Positions 26,385 through 35,042 of a stretch of DNA of 64,000 nucleotides are shown one piece after another. The stretch lies in NCBI GenBank assembly GCA_943788725.1, contig CALSRJ010000003.1:682001-746000 (forward strand), given 5' to 3'. The stretch is from an uncultured Flavobacteriales bacterium (GTDB taxonomy: Bacteria; Bacteroidota; Bacteroidia; Flavobacteriales_G; Salibacteraceae). The position numbers were made by a program, and so were the translations under genes. Numbering within the stretch: the stretch's first letter is position 1; each line of letters begins with the position of its first letter. A model generated the notes under the pieces. The model worked only from the letters and a program-made list of their open reading frames with translations, had not been told where the DNA came from and did not search any database.

Positions 26385-27458
26385 ATGCAACGGATTATCC
26401 TTCTCTTCAGCGTCCTTCTCCTCACCAACAAACTTATCGCCCAGGAAGAATTTGACGTGCTGGTCTGGTCAGATGAATGCGATGGCAGCGGCATGATCGA
26501 CACGTCAAAGTGGTACCACCAAACCCAATTACCAAATGGAAACAGCTGGTACAATGGCGAGATCCAGCACTATACCAATCGAACGGAGAATACGTATTTG
26601 GAAGACGGCGCCATGTACATCGCAGCGAAGAAGGAGACCTTCACGGATCAAGGCGTCACCAAGGAGTATACGTCAGCCAGGTTGAATTCGAAGTTTGCCT
26701 TCACCTACGGTAAGGTCGAAGTACGCGCGAAATTGCCGTTTGGCGTAGGCACGTGGCCGGCAATCTGGATGCTGGGAAGAAACATCGACGAGCCCGGAGG
26801 CTATTGGCAGCCAAACTTTGGCAACGTGGGATGGCCCGCCTGTGGTGAGATCGACATCATGGAGCATTGGGGAACCAACCAGAACTATGTGTCCAGCGCC
26901 TTGCACACCCCTTCGTCCTTCGGTGGAACCGTGAACGTAGGAGGAACAACCCTGAACGACGTAAGCAACACCTACCACGTCTACGCACTCGAATGGACGG
27001 CAGAGAAGATGGACTTCAGCGTAGACGGAACGGTTCACTACACCTACAATCCTGCTGTGAAGGATGCATCCACATGGCCGTTTGACGCCAAGCAATACCT
27101 TTTGCTGAACGTGGCCATCCTCCCAAGCATTGCCGCCAACTTCACAGAAAGTCGGATGGTCATCGATTATGTGAGGGTTTACCAGTCATCGCCCACAGGA
27201 CTGCTTGAAAATAATCCAGAAGAAGACGTTCGACTGTACCCCAATCCATCAAAACAAAACCCAACACTGCGGGTCCCTGCAGAGTACCTAGGTGGAAGCC
27301 TTATCGTCCATACCCTAGACGGAAGAGTGATCAAATCCGAGCGCTTGAACAACGTCCAGCAGCGAGTAGACACGTCCAGTCTGAGTCCAGGCGTGTACAT
27401 CGTCGAGGTACGAAGCCCGGGAGGAATGGGTAGGGCGGTGCGTATGTTAGTTGAGTAG
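26385..27458 (+). CDS. Secreted GH16 beta-glucanase (laminarinase type) with T9SS sorting domain
   Basis: A 357-residue protein. The ATG at 26385 gives a signal peptide (MQRIILLFSVLLLTNKLIAQ); the upstream ATG at 26343 overlaps the preceding gene and is not preferred. The GH16 domain shows NSWYNGEIQHYTNR, ARLNSKFAFTYGKVEVRAKLP, WPAIWMLG and the catalytic ExDxxE motif, E155-I-D-I-M-E160. The last 75 residues form a type A T9SS signal: LYPNPS, then LDGRVI and LSPGVYIVEV. It would release oligosaccharides outside the cell for the two GH17-like enzymes encoded just upstream. Confidence 0.93.
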   Translation: MQRIILLFSVLLLTNKLIAQEEFDVLVWSDECDGSGMIDTSKWYHQTQLPNGNSWYNGEIQHYTNRTENTYLEDGAMYIAAKKETFTDQGVTKEYTSARLNSKFAFTYGKVEVRAKLPFGVGTWPAIWMLGRNIDEPGGYWQPNFGNVGWPACGEIDIMEHWGTNQNYVSSALHTPSSFGGTVNVGGTTLNDVSNTYHVYALEWTAEKMDFSVDGTVHYTYNPAVKDASTWPFDAKQYLLLNVAILPSIAANFTESRMVIDYVRVYQSSPTGLLENNPEEDVRLYPNPSKQNPTLRVPAEYLGGSLIVHTLDGRVIKSERLNNVQQRVDTSSLSPGVYIVEVRSPGGMGRAVRMLVE

Positions 27459-28015
27459 GGAATAGTGAAAAGTGAAAAGTGAATGGGGAGTAGGGAAGCT
27501 GGAAAAGGTCTTGAAAGATTATTTAGCGAAAACTTCAAGAGGCCCCGAAACTAGTTCGGGGACCACGTTTTCAATTCACCTGAATAGTATAAAGAACCCG
27601 GCCTGCCGAACTAGTTTCGGCAGCTGTTGAAGTTTTCCCCGAAGCCCGTGGAAAGCAAGTTTCGGCAGCTGTTGAGGTTTTCCGGAAGCCAATGAAAGAA
27701 GCATGAAGAGTAAAGATTAGTAAGGGGTTGTTAAAACCAATTGTGAATTTTCAACTACAACTTCAATCTCGGTTTGCCAGAAACTTCTTCCATTGGAAAC
27801 ACTTCGGGCGACCGAGGCACAAGCCAATAGCCAATTTACCTGCCGAAGGCAGGCAGCCAGAAGCTAGTTTACCTGCCGAAGGCAGGCAGCCGATTTCAAC
27901 TTCACCTGCAACGCCAATGCCTTGCATTGGGGGGTGGCCGTCCTATCTATTGCCAATACAATTAATTGTCTAATTTTCTAGTCTATCATTTTCATTATCA
28001 ATTAATTCCACCATC
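27459..28015. repeat. Repeat-rich intergenic region with several hairpins
   Basis: No gene seen. Contains AGTGAAAAGTGAAAAGTGAA near 27465; a perfect hairpin CCCCGAA-ACTAG-TTCGGGG at 27543-27561 that may end the GH operon although no T-run follows; CTGCCGAA/TTCGGCAG at 27603-27623; a roughly 35-bp direct repeat beginning TTTCGGCAGCTGTTGA (near 27616 and 27661); and two copies of TTTACCTGCCGAAGGCAGGC (near 27836 and 27869), each itself palindromic. Confidence 0.75.
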
Positions 28016-28336
28016 ATGAAGAAGTTCTTGGCAATTTACCACACCCCTAAAGAGGCCATGGCCTGGATGCAGGATGCATCACCAGAAGATCAAAAGGCAG
28101 GCATGCAGAAATGGATGGACTGGAAAGAGGCCCACGAAGCTTGCATCGTTGATTTTGGGGCTCCCTTGGCTTCACGAGGCAACATCGGAACTGGCCCTAC
28201 GCACGTAACCATCAGCGGATACTCTGTTTTGCAGGCTGAGTCAATGGAAGCCCTAGAGGAAGAATGCAAAGACCATCCGCACATTGGCTGGCATCCGGAG
28301 GCGTACATCGAATTTTTTGAATTAGCACTGTTCTGA
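28016..28336 (+). CDS. YciI-like (YCII-related) protein
   Basis: A 106-residue protein opening MKKFLAIYHTPKEAM, with the family's alpha-beta ferredoxin-like pattern, FGAPLASRG near residues 50-58 and a terminal HPHIGWHPEAYIEFFEL in which the histidine and acidic residues line a putative active site. Cytoplasmic; the reaction is unknown for most members. It stands alone between two repeat clusters. Confidence 0.8.
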   Translation: MKKFLAIYHTPKEAMAWMQDASPEDQKAGMQKWMDWKEAHEACIVDFGAPLASRGNIGTGPTHVTISGYSVLQAESMEALEEECKDHPHIGWHPEAYIEFFELALF

Positions 28337-28646
28337 GAACGTGATCACCGATTTGCGGCTCTCTGTTAACCTCAACTGCAACTTCAATGTGCCAATGAGC
28401 TAATGCACTGATGAGCCAATGAGCTAATGGTCTAACCGAGGCGAAGCCGAGCTAATCAACCAATCAACCAATCACTACTCCCCAATCCCCGCTGCGCAGC
28501 AGCACCAGCAGCAGCAGCAGCAGCAGCTCGCCAAATGAATTCCTGCAAATCCCGCGAAATCAAGTAGAAAATTCTAACAAACACTAGCGTTGTAAATACC
28601 TTACGTTCGGCCATAAGAACTTTGACCATTCAAACGTCAAATCGCT
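28337..28646. repeat. Repeat-rich intergenic region with a CAG microsatellite
   Basis: No gene seen. The modules CAACTGCAACTTCAATG, CAATGAGCTAATG, CGAGGCGAAGCCGAGC and CAACCAATCAACCAATCAC are followed by an uninterrupted (CAG)7 tract at 28506-28526, preceded by GCAGCAGCAC. About 100 bp of unique sequence leads to recQ. Confidence 0.75.
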
Positions 28647-30491
28647 ATGCTAGAACAAACGGAAACCTACCTTCGGCCCTCCATGCCGACACCTATTCAA
28701 ATCCTTAAAGAAACCTTTGGCTACGACGCCTTTCGGGGAGATCAGGAAGCCATCATTGAGAGCATATGCGGTGGTCGAGACACGCTTGTGTTGATGCCTA
28801 CTGGTGGAGGAAAATCGTTGTGCTATCAAATTCCCGCCTTGGCTATGGAAGGGATGTGCGTGGTCATCTCTCCGCTGATCGCTTTGATGAAGGACCAAGT
28901 GGATGCCCTGCGATTGAATGGCGTAGAAGCGGTGTTTTTGAACTCTACCTTGACCGCCGTTCAGACCCAAGAGACCTTCCGTAAAATTCAGAACGGAGAG
29001 GTGAAGCTCCTTTACGTCGCCCCCGAGCGCTTGCTGTCCGATGCCTATTTCATGGATGCCTTGCAGGGCTGTAAGATCAATTTGATCGCCGTTGACGAGG
29101 CGCATTGCATCTCGCAATGGGGTCACGATTTCCGTCCGGAATACCTGCAATTGGCCAAACTCCGCACTTCTTTGCCCGACGTGCCGATGATCGCCCTCAC
29201 GGCTACGGCAGACCAGTTAACCCGTGACGACATTCACAACAAGCTTGAACTGAAGGGGCCCAAGGTTTTTGTGTCGAGCTTCAACCGGGCCAATATTGAG
29301 TACCACGTGCAACCCAAAAGTGGCAGCTTCGATAAGCTTGTGGATTTTCTGGAGGACTACAAGGGCGATAGTGGGATCATCTATACCCTGAGTCGCAAGC
29401 AGACCGAACAACTCAGCACCAAGCTCAACGACCATGGCTTTCAATCCGGGCCGTACCACGCGGGATTAAAGCGCGATGTGCGCGAGCAGAACCAAGACGC
29501 CTTTCTCAAGGATGACGTACAGATCATAGTTGCCACCATCGCCTTTGGTATGGGCATCGACAAGAGCAACGTTCGCTTTGTGGTGCACATGAACCTACCG
29601 AAGAACATTGAGGGCTATTACCAAGAGACCGGTAGGGCAGGACGCGATGGATTGGAAAGCAAGGCGCTGTTGTTCTATTCGTCCGGGGATTTGTTCCAAC
29701 TGCGCGAATTTGCGCGGGTAGATGGCAACGAGGCACAGAGCCAGGTCATGCTCCAGAAGCTGGATGAAATGGCAACCTATTGTGAGTTGCACACTTGTCG
29801 ACGCAAATACCTGCTGAACTATTTTGACGAACAAGCACCGGACGATTGCGGAAGTTGCGACAACTGCATGCGAGGCGATGAAGAAAAGGAAGACATGACG
29901 CGCGAGGCCCAAATGGCGCTTTCTGCTGTAAGCCGCCTCAACGAACGCAGGGGGATGGGATACGTCATCCAACTCCTCACCGGTTCTGATTCAGAACAGA
30001 TGTTGGAAGTCCATAAATCGCTCCCCACCTATGGCGTAGGTGATCAGCACACCCAAAAGCTGTGGAAGAAACTGCTCCATGCTTTTCTGCGAGAAGGGAT
30101 ATTGGAGGTGAGTTCGGGAAAATTTCCCGTCCTCCAACTCACGGACAAGAGCAAAGACGTTTTGCAGGGCAATGCCAGCGTCTTGCTTCCGAAAACCTTG
30201 CTTGAAGAACCTAAGAAAAAGACCAGTACCCGAAAATCACGGACTGCACTCACGGTGCAAGATGAGGCCCTTTTTGAACGATTGAGAGACCTGCGGAGAC
30301 GATTGGCAGATGCTGCCGGCGTTCCGGCCTTCGTCGTGTTCAGCGATGCCGCCTTGGTCGACATGTGCGATAAGCTGCCTCATGACGATGAGACCTTCTT
30401 GAGCGTATCTGGAGTAGGAAAGGCGAAGCTGGACCAATACGGAAAGGTCTTCTTGGAGGAGATTGCTCAGCACCAGCAGGAAGCGGCTTAG
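28647..30491 (+). CDS. recQ: ATP-dependent DNA helicase RecQ
   Basis: A 614-residue 3'-5' helicase acting in recombination and fork repair. Motifs in order: Q-motif region FGYDAFRGDQE, Walker A MPTGGGKSLCYQIPA near residues 51-65, DEAH box VDEAHCISQWGHDFRPEY, motif V/VI ATIAFGMGIDKSNVRFVVH and QETGRAGRDG. The zinc site is CRRKYLLNYFDE...CGSCDNC. A winged-helix domain follows and the HRDC domain is at the C-terminus (LRDLRRRLADAAGVPAFVVFSD). An internal ATG at 28683 is an alternative start. It is convergent with the phosphatase gene and overlaps it by 4 bp. Confidence 0.95.
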   Translation: MLEQTETYLRPSMPTPIQILKETFGYDAFRGDQEAIIESICGGRDTLVLMPTGGGKSLCYQIPALAMEGMCVVISPLIALMKDQVDALRLNGVEAVFLNSTLTAVQTQETFRKIQNGEVKLLYVAPERLLSDAYFMDALQGCKINLIAVDEAHCISQWGHDFRPEYLQLAKLRTSLPDVPMIALTATADQLTRDDIHNKLELKGPKVFVSSFNRANIEYHVQPKSGSFDKLVDFLEDYKGDSGIIYTLSRKQTEQLSTKLNDHGFQSGPYHAGLKRDVREQNQDAFLKDDVQIIVATIAFGMGIDKSNVRFVVHMNLPKNIEGYYQETGRAGRDGLESKALLFYSSGDLFQLREFARVDGNEAQSQVMLQKLDEMATYCELHTCRRKYLLNYFDEQAPDDCGSCDNCMRGDEEKEDMTREAQMALSAVSRLNERRGMGYVIQLLTGSDSEQMLEVHKSLPTYGVGDQHTQKLWKKLLHAFLREGILEVSSGKFPVLQLTDKSKDVLQGNASVLLPKTLLEEPKKKTSTRKSRTALTVQDEALFERLRDLRRRLADAAGVPAFVVFSDAALVDMCDKLPHDDETFLSVSGVGKAKLDQYGKVFLEEIAQHQQEAA

Positions 30492-32347
30492 ACGCGCACT
30501 CCGATTACGCAGACGTCATCGACTTGCTCTAGGTCTCCTTTCCAGGTTTCGAAGTGTTGATCAATAATCTGCTTTCGTTCTTCCATCGGTTTATCGTTGA
30601 TGGAGAGCAGTAGTTCCTTGAATGGCTTGTACTTGAGTTTCTTCCCTTTGGGTCCACCAAATTGATCGGCGTAGCCGTCGCTGAAGATGTAGAAAGCGTC
30701 GCCAGCTTCCAATTGAAGCGTGTGATTTGTAAAAGGCTTCGGATCGGAATACTTGCCGATGGGTTGTTTGTCGCCTTTGATTTCTTCCAGCTCACTCGAT
30801 GTTGCACGCTTGATCCAAAGAGGGTTCTGGGCTCCGGCAAATTGAAGCGCCCTTGTCGTCGTATTCAGCGCGCACAGTGCGATGTCCATGCCGTCTTTTA
30901 CTTCGTCGTCTGACGTTTCAAATTGCTCGATGACCAATTCGAGCGTTTTATCCAGAATTGCAGCGGGCTCGGTGAGGCCAAACTCACGCACAGAGCGATT
31001 GAGCGCGTTATTGCATACTACGCTGACCATGGCGCCAGGTACACCATGACCCGTGCAGTCGGCGGCGGCAAAGACGACCCATTCACCGATGCATTCCATC
31101 CAATAAAAATCGCCGGCTACGATATCTTTTGGCTTGTAGAACACAAAACTGTTGGGCAGGGACTCCATGACATTGCGAAGAGGAGGTAGGATGGCCTCCT
31201 GAATGCGTTTAGCGTAGGTAATGGAATCGGTGATCTCTTTGTTTTTCTCTTCGAGCAACCCTCGCTGGGTCTCAATTTTCCGGTTCTTGAGCTTGTAGAT
31301 GTTTTGCAGCTTAGCGGTCGACAGTGCATTGTGCAATGCATCGTATGCTTCAGCTGCGGCATTGGCCTCCTTCCATTGAGATTTAGCTGCGTAAGCTCGC
31401 CAAAGCAATCGGAGCGCAGCGGCACGCTTAGACCGGGCGTTTTATTTCTCGGTAATCGATAAGGCCTCGGTTAAATCCGCAATTGCCTCATCGGTGCGGT
31501 TCGAGGCAATTTTGGCTTCAGCTAGGCTGATCAAGCTGGTGGAGGCTGCGTCTTCAAGCTGCGCATGCATGCGCTGGGCGTAGCTCTTTTCTAGGTGGGC
31601 AATGGCTTCGTCATAAGCTCCTAATTTGATGTAGTAGTTTCCGAGATCGCACAACCCACGTGAAGTTTGTGATGCGGTCATTTCGCTAAAAGAGAGCGCC
31701 AGATCGAGGTATTTTTTAGCCTCTTCCATGTCTCCTTGTGCCATATGTAGATTGCCCAGGCCATTGTACGCTCTGAAGAGTGGGACTTGTTGATTAACGC
31801 TTTCCGCCATCTCGGCGGCCTTCAAGTAGTGATGTTTGGCCGCTTCGTTGTCGTTGATGTATACATTGATCTCGGCCAATTGGTAAAAGCAGTAGCATGC
31901 ATATACGGCCATAGGTCCTTTCGGGTCGATCATATCCGCCCCTAATAACAGGTGTTCAACAGCATCGTCTACCTCTCCAAGGCTTCGGTAATTCACGCCA
32001 ATTACCATGTGGGCAGAACCGATGAGGTCTTTGTTTCCAGAAGGGGAAAGGAGAAGAATGGCTTCCTCGGCAGGCTGGGTTACACGATCAAAGCGGGTGC
32101 TGTAATAATTACCGAGTGCTTCACTGAGCAGTGCGATGCCCTTGGCTGAAGGGTCTTCTTTTACCCAATATTCACATGCAGCACGTATACGAGGAAGGTA
32201 TTCTGCCGTAAGTTGAATGTGATCGGCAACTGCATGCGCAAAACGATAAAAGAGGGCAGTAAGTCCTTCACTTGTGTGCTCAGCTTTCGCAAGGAGCCGT
32301 TCTAATTCTTCGTCCTTGGCCAATACTGACATGCCTTCCTTATTCAA
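30488..32347 (-). pseudogene. TPR-SpoIIE serine phosphatase, split by one in-frame TAA
   Basis: Two same-frame ORFs, 31442-32347 and 30488-31408, read as one TPR plus PP2C/SpoIIE protein of about 620 residues except for a TAA at 31442-31444. The first part carries tandem TPRs (AYNGLGNLHMAQGDMEEAKKYL, LCDLGNYYIKLGAYDEAIAHLE). The second continues the helical part, then shows phosphatase metal sites: DFYWME, DCTGHGVPGAMVS, DGMDIALC and FSDGYADQFGG. The second half lacks a nearby ATG; its best start is a TTG. Such proteins relay signals through partner-switching. Start could also be the ATG at 32332. It is 4 bp downstream of the thioredoxin gene. Confidence 0.8.
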
Positions 32348-32351
32348 CGAA

Positions 32352-33530
32352 TCAACTTCCGTGAATCAACTGCAACAACTCTGTCGTTCCAGCATAATCC
32401 TGATCTGCTGCTTTGGCAGCTTCAATCGCTTCGTTGGCAGCAAGCTCAGCTTCCGACATTTTTCCTAATCGGTAAAGAATCCAAGCCTTGGTGTCTAAAT
32501 TTCCGTAGCTGCGAGCCAATTGGATCGACTTGTTGACCCACATCAACCCACTGTGCAACTTGTTGGCATCAGCTGTTTCATCTTCGGCCAATTTCCAAGC
32601 AGCACTGTTCAGTTCATTTGAACTCTCACAGAAATTGTCGAGGTAGATGCACACCTTCTCCCATGCATCTTCCGGTTGATGTCGCTTGTACCATTCAGCG
32701 TGCAGCTTGGCGACCATGGCTGGAGAATCATTTTGAGGCAATACTTCCGTAATGGTCACAAATGCGGGTTGAAGCTCGGCCTCAGTCTCTGTTTCTCCAA
32801 CGATCTGTCGTATGAAAGAACGCTGCGGGTACGACTTGAAAGCCTCAAACATCCACTCTTGCTCTACAAGTTTCGATAATTCAGCTTCGTTTTTCAGCGC
32901 GTACGAATACAGAGGACTGGTAAAAGGAACTTCGATTTGTACAATACGCTCCCAATTGTGCGGCATGCCCCAATCGTCTTGGTTGGTCAGCTCAGCGAAA
33001 TGTTCCATTACATCCTTGGGCGACTCGCCCGCGTTTTGCATGGCAAGGGCGTAGTTCAAAACCCATTCTGGATCGTCTTTGTTGGCGTCGTACTTCTTCT
33101 TGATTTCGTAGTACTGTGTTTGCTCGTTTAAAGCGTCGGCACCGAGCTGCACGAACTCTTCCGTCTGTCTGCCGCCTACGGAGCGGTGTGTTGGCTCTCC
33201 TTTGGGACTGAAGAACAAAAAGGTAGGATAGGACCGCACCTTCATCTTATCGGCCATGTCCTTGCCATCGCCCTCTTTTTCCATGTCGAGCTTTACGTTC
33301 ACGAAGTTCTTGTTGTAAAACGTGCCTACTTCTTCTTCAGGAAAGATGTTGGCGTTCATCCATTTACATGGGCCACACCATACCGCGTAGGCATCTACGA
33401 AGATGTGCTTGTTCTCCTTGGTGGCCTTCTCTACAGCCTGATCCCAGCTGCCTTCAAAGAATTGGATGCCTTGTGCATTCAGTCCGTAGGTAAAGCAAGC
33501 AAGTAGGAGGGAAAGGGTGAGGTTTTTCAT
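32352..33530 (-). CDS. Secreted thioredoxin-like protein with long C-terminal helical region
   Basis: A 392-residue protein with a signal peptide (MKNLTLSLLLACFTYGLNAQ), a thioredoxin fold with WCGPC (C52, C55), then VRSYPTFLFFSPKGEP with the cis-proline. The remaining 250 residues are helical and end in a TPR-like segment (AWILYRLGKMSEAELAANEAIEAAKAADQD). Periplasmic reduction or isomerisation of disulfides is likely. It precedes the split phosphatase gene by 4 bp on the same strand and is divergent from the lipoprotein gene at 33689. Confidence 0.88.
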   Translation of the reverse strand: MKNLTLSLLLACFTYGLNAQGIQFFEGSWDQAVEKATKENKHIFVDAYAVWCGPCKWMNANIFPEEEVGTFYNKNFVNVKLDMEKEGDGKDMADKMKVRSYPTFLFFSPKGEPTHRSVGGRQTEEFVQLGADALNEQTQYYEIKKKYDANKDDPEWVLNYALAMQNAGESPKDVMEHFAELTNQDDWGMPHNWERIVQIEVPFTSPLYSYALKNEAELSKLVEQEWMFEAFKSYPQRSFIRQIVGETETEAELQPAFVTITEVLPQNDSPAMVAKLHAEWYKRHQPEDAWEKVCIYLDNFCESSNELNSAAWKLAEDETADANKLHSGLMWVNKSIQLARSYGNLDTKAWILYRLGKMSEAELAANEAIEAAKAADQDYAGTTELLQLIHGS

Positions 33531-33688
33531 GATGGTATTATTGAATGGGAAAAGTAGAAAGAATTTGCGACAGCGTGCCCGTGTTTCTCTGGTGGGATGA
33601 AGAATTGGATTGGGAATCTAAGCTCGCTGTTATACGAATTCGGATATTTTCACGTCTTGTTTACGGTTTAACGAAACGAAATCTTCCT

Positions 33689-34951
33689 ATGCGCTACGGA
33701 TTCTTAGTACTTTCTTCTGCAACAGTTTTACTGCTAACAATGCAGGCGTGCAACCGCTCAGAGCATTCGTTTTCGAGTCAAGTCATCTGCTACACTTCTT
33801 ATGAAAACATTGAACTGACCCTTACCAACGACGAGACGGGTGCCACACGGGTTCTGGAGATCGAGCAAGACGGCCGCGTAGTGTTCAATGAATTGCCGGG
33901 AGTCGAGCACACCTTGCACACCAAGGTCATGGAAGAAGGAATTCCTTATCCCATCTTTGAGGCGAAGCATTTGTTCATGCCAGGAGATCAAGGCGGTGAG
34001 CTGTTGAGCATTTCAGGTGCTGTAGAGGTATCGGATGTGGCATTTGAGAGGACCAATCAAGAGTTCAGCATTACCGGGCAATTTGAGCAAAATCCTTGCC
34101 TGCTCGCAGATTCGGTGTATGTATACGCTTCGACCGACTGGCCCTTTTCCTTGGATCAAACAACCCGCATTTTTGGCCATGGAAATGGCTTTCAATTTAC
34201 CTTTGATGTTCCCATTAAGGACACCGCCTATCGCGTGGTCTACGAGTTCGTTTCCAATTACCGAGGGCGACGAACCGTTGTGCGAAGCGAGCCCATCGGA
34301 ACCGATTTAGATGGTGTAAATTACAAGATCGTCACCTTCGGTAAGCAGTATTCCTTTGCCATGGAAACGGGGGAGGTCATGTCGTTTGATGCCTTTTTAG
34401 AGGAAGGGCACTTGTACCTGATCGAGTTCTGGGATCAACACAATAGTTCTGAACACACCGGCGAAGAGATGGTGGTGGAGCTGAAGGGCCTATTGTCCGA
34501 CGTTCGAACCAAACTCCCAGCGGGTGCTGCGGTTCCGCTCTATGGTTGGCGAGACGCGCCGGTTCTCATCAATTGCTACGTAGCTGGTTTCACTGAGCCA
34601 GGCACCTATGGGTTAAGGATATCCGAACTCACGGATCTTCCAACCGAGGAACTGCCAGACACGATTGCATTCACAGAAAACACCGAGGTACGCTTGTTTC
34701 GTGTCCCGCTCTCCTCGGGCGATCAAAAGTTTCACTATCGTCGCATCAACGACGGTTCAGACGGAAGGGTCAAGTTCAGTCTGTTTAAAGGCACAGACTT
34801 CAAGAACATCACCCTCAACGACGGGCCTTCCTATCCTGCCGATTCGGCCATTGATCGTTGGTTTACACTGCCCGTTCCTCAAAGCGTTGATCTTATCATG
34901 ACGTCTACCTACGAAGGTTCGCCTATAAAGGTGCGGGTTTGGTTTGAGTGA
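33689..34951 (+). CDS. Lipoprotein of unknown function
   Basis: A 420-residue protein; the ATG at 33689 gives a lipoprotein signal peptide (MRYGFLVLSSATVLLLTMQAC). The upstream in-frame ATG at 33545 would add 48 residues lacking signal features. No family recognised. The sequence is rich in beta-strand patterns (IELTLTNDETGATRVLEIEQDGRVVFNELPG) and may hold immunoglobulin-like domains, with a thioredoxin-like hint in LYLIEFWDQHNSS but no CxxC. It precedes the GloVer-repeat gene on the same strand. Confidence 0.7.
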   Translation: MRYGFLVLSSATVLLLTMQACNRSEHSFSSQVICYTSYENIELTLTNDETGATRVLEIEQDGRVVFNELPGVEHTLHTKVMEEGIPYPIFEAKHLFMPGDQGGELLSISGAVEVSDVAFERTNQEFSITGQFEQNPCLLADSVYVYASTDWPFSLDQTTRIFGHGNGFQFTFDVPIKDTAYRVVYEFVSNYRGRRTVVRSEPIGTDLDGVNYKIVTFGKQYSFAMETGEVMSFDAFLEEGHLYLIEFWDQHNSSEHTGEEMVVELKGLLSDVRTKLPAGAAVPLYGWRDAPVLINCYVAGFTEPGTYGLRISELTDLPTEELPDTIAFTENTEVRLFRVPLSSGDQKFHYRRINDGSDGRVKFSLFKGTDFKNITLNDGPSYPADSAIDRWFTLPVPQSVDLIMTSTYEGSPIKVRVWFE

Positions 34952-35042
34952 AGCTTGGATAGGCCTTCTTTTTGAGCATTGTTCGCCAACTCCAAGGTCC
35001 AGAATCCGTCTAAGTTTGCAACTTAACCTATTCAAGAGCAGC

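Noticed and set aside
28361-28530. Possible CRISPR array from repeated short words
   Set aside because: Repeat lengths and spacings are irregular, there are no unique spacers of equal size and no cas genes in the window.
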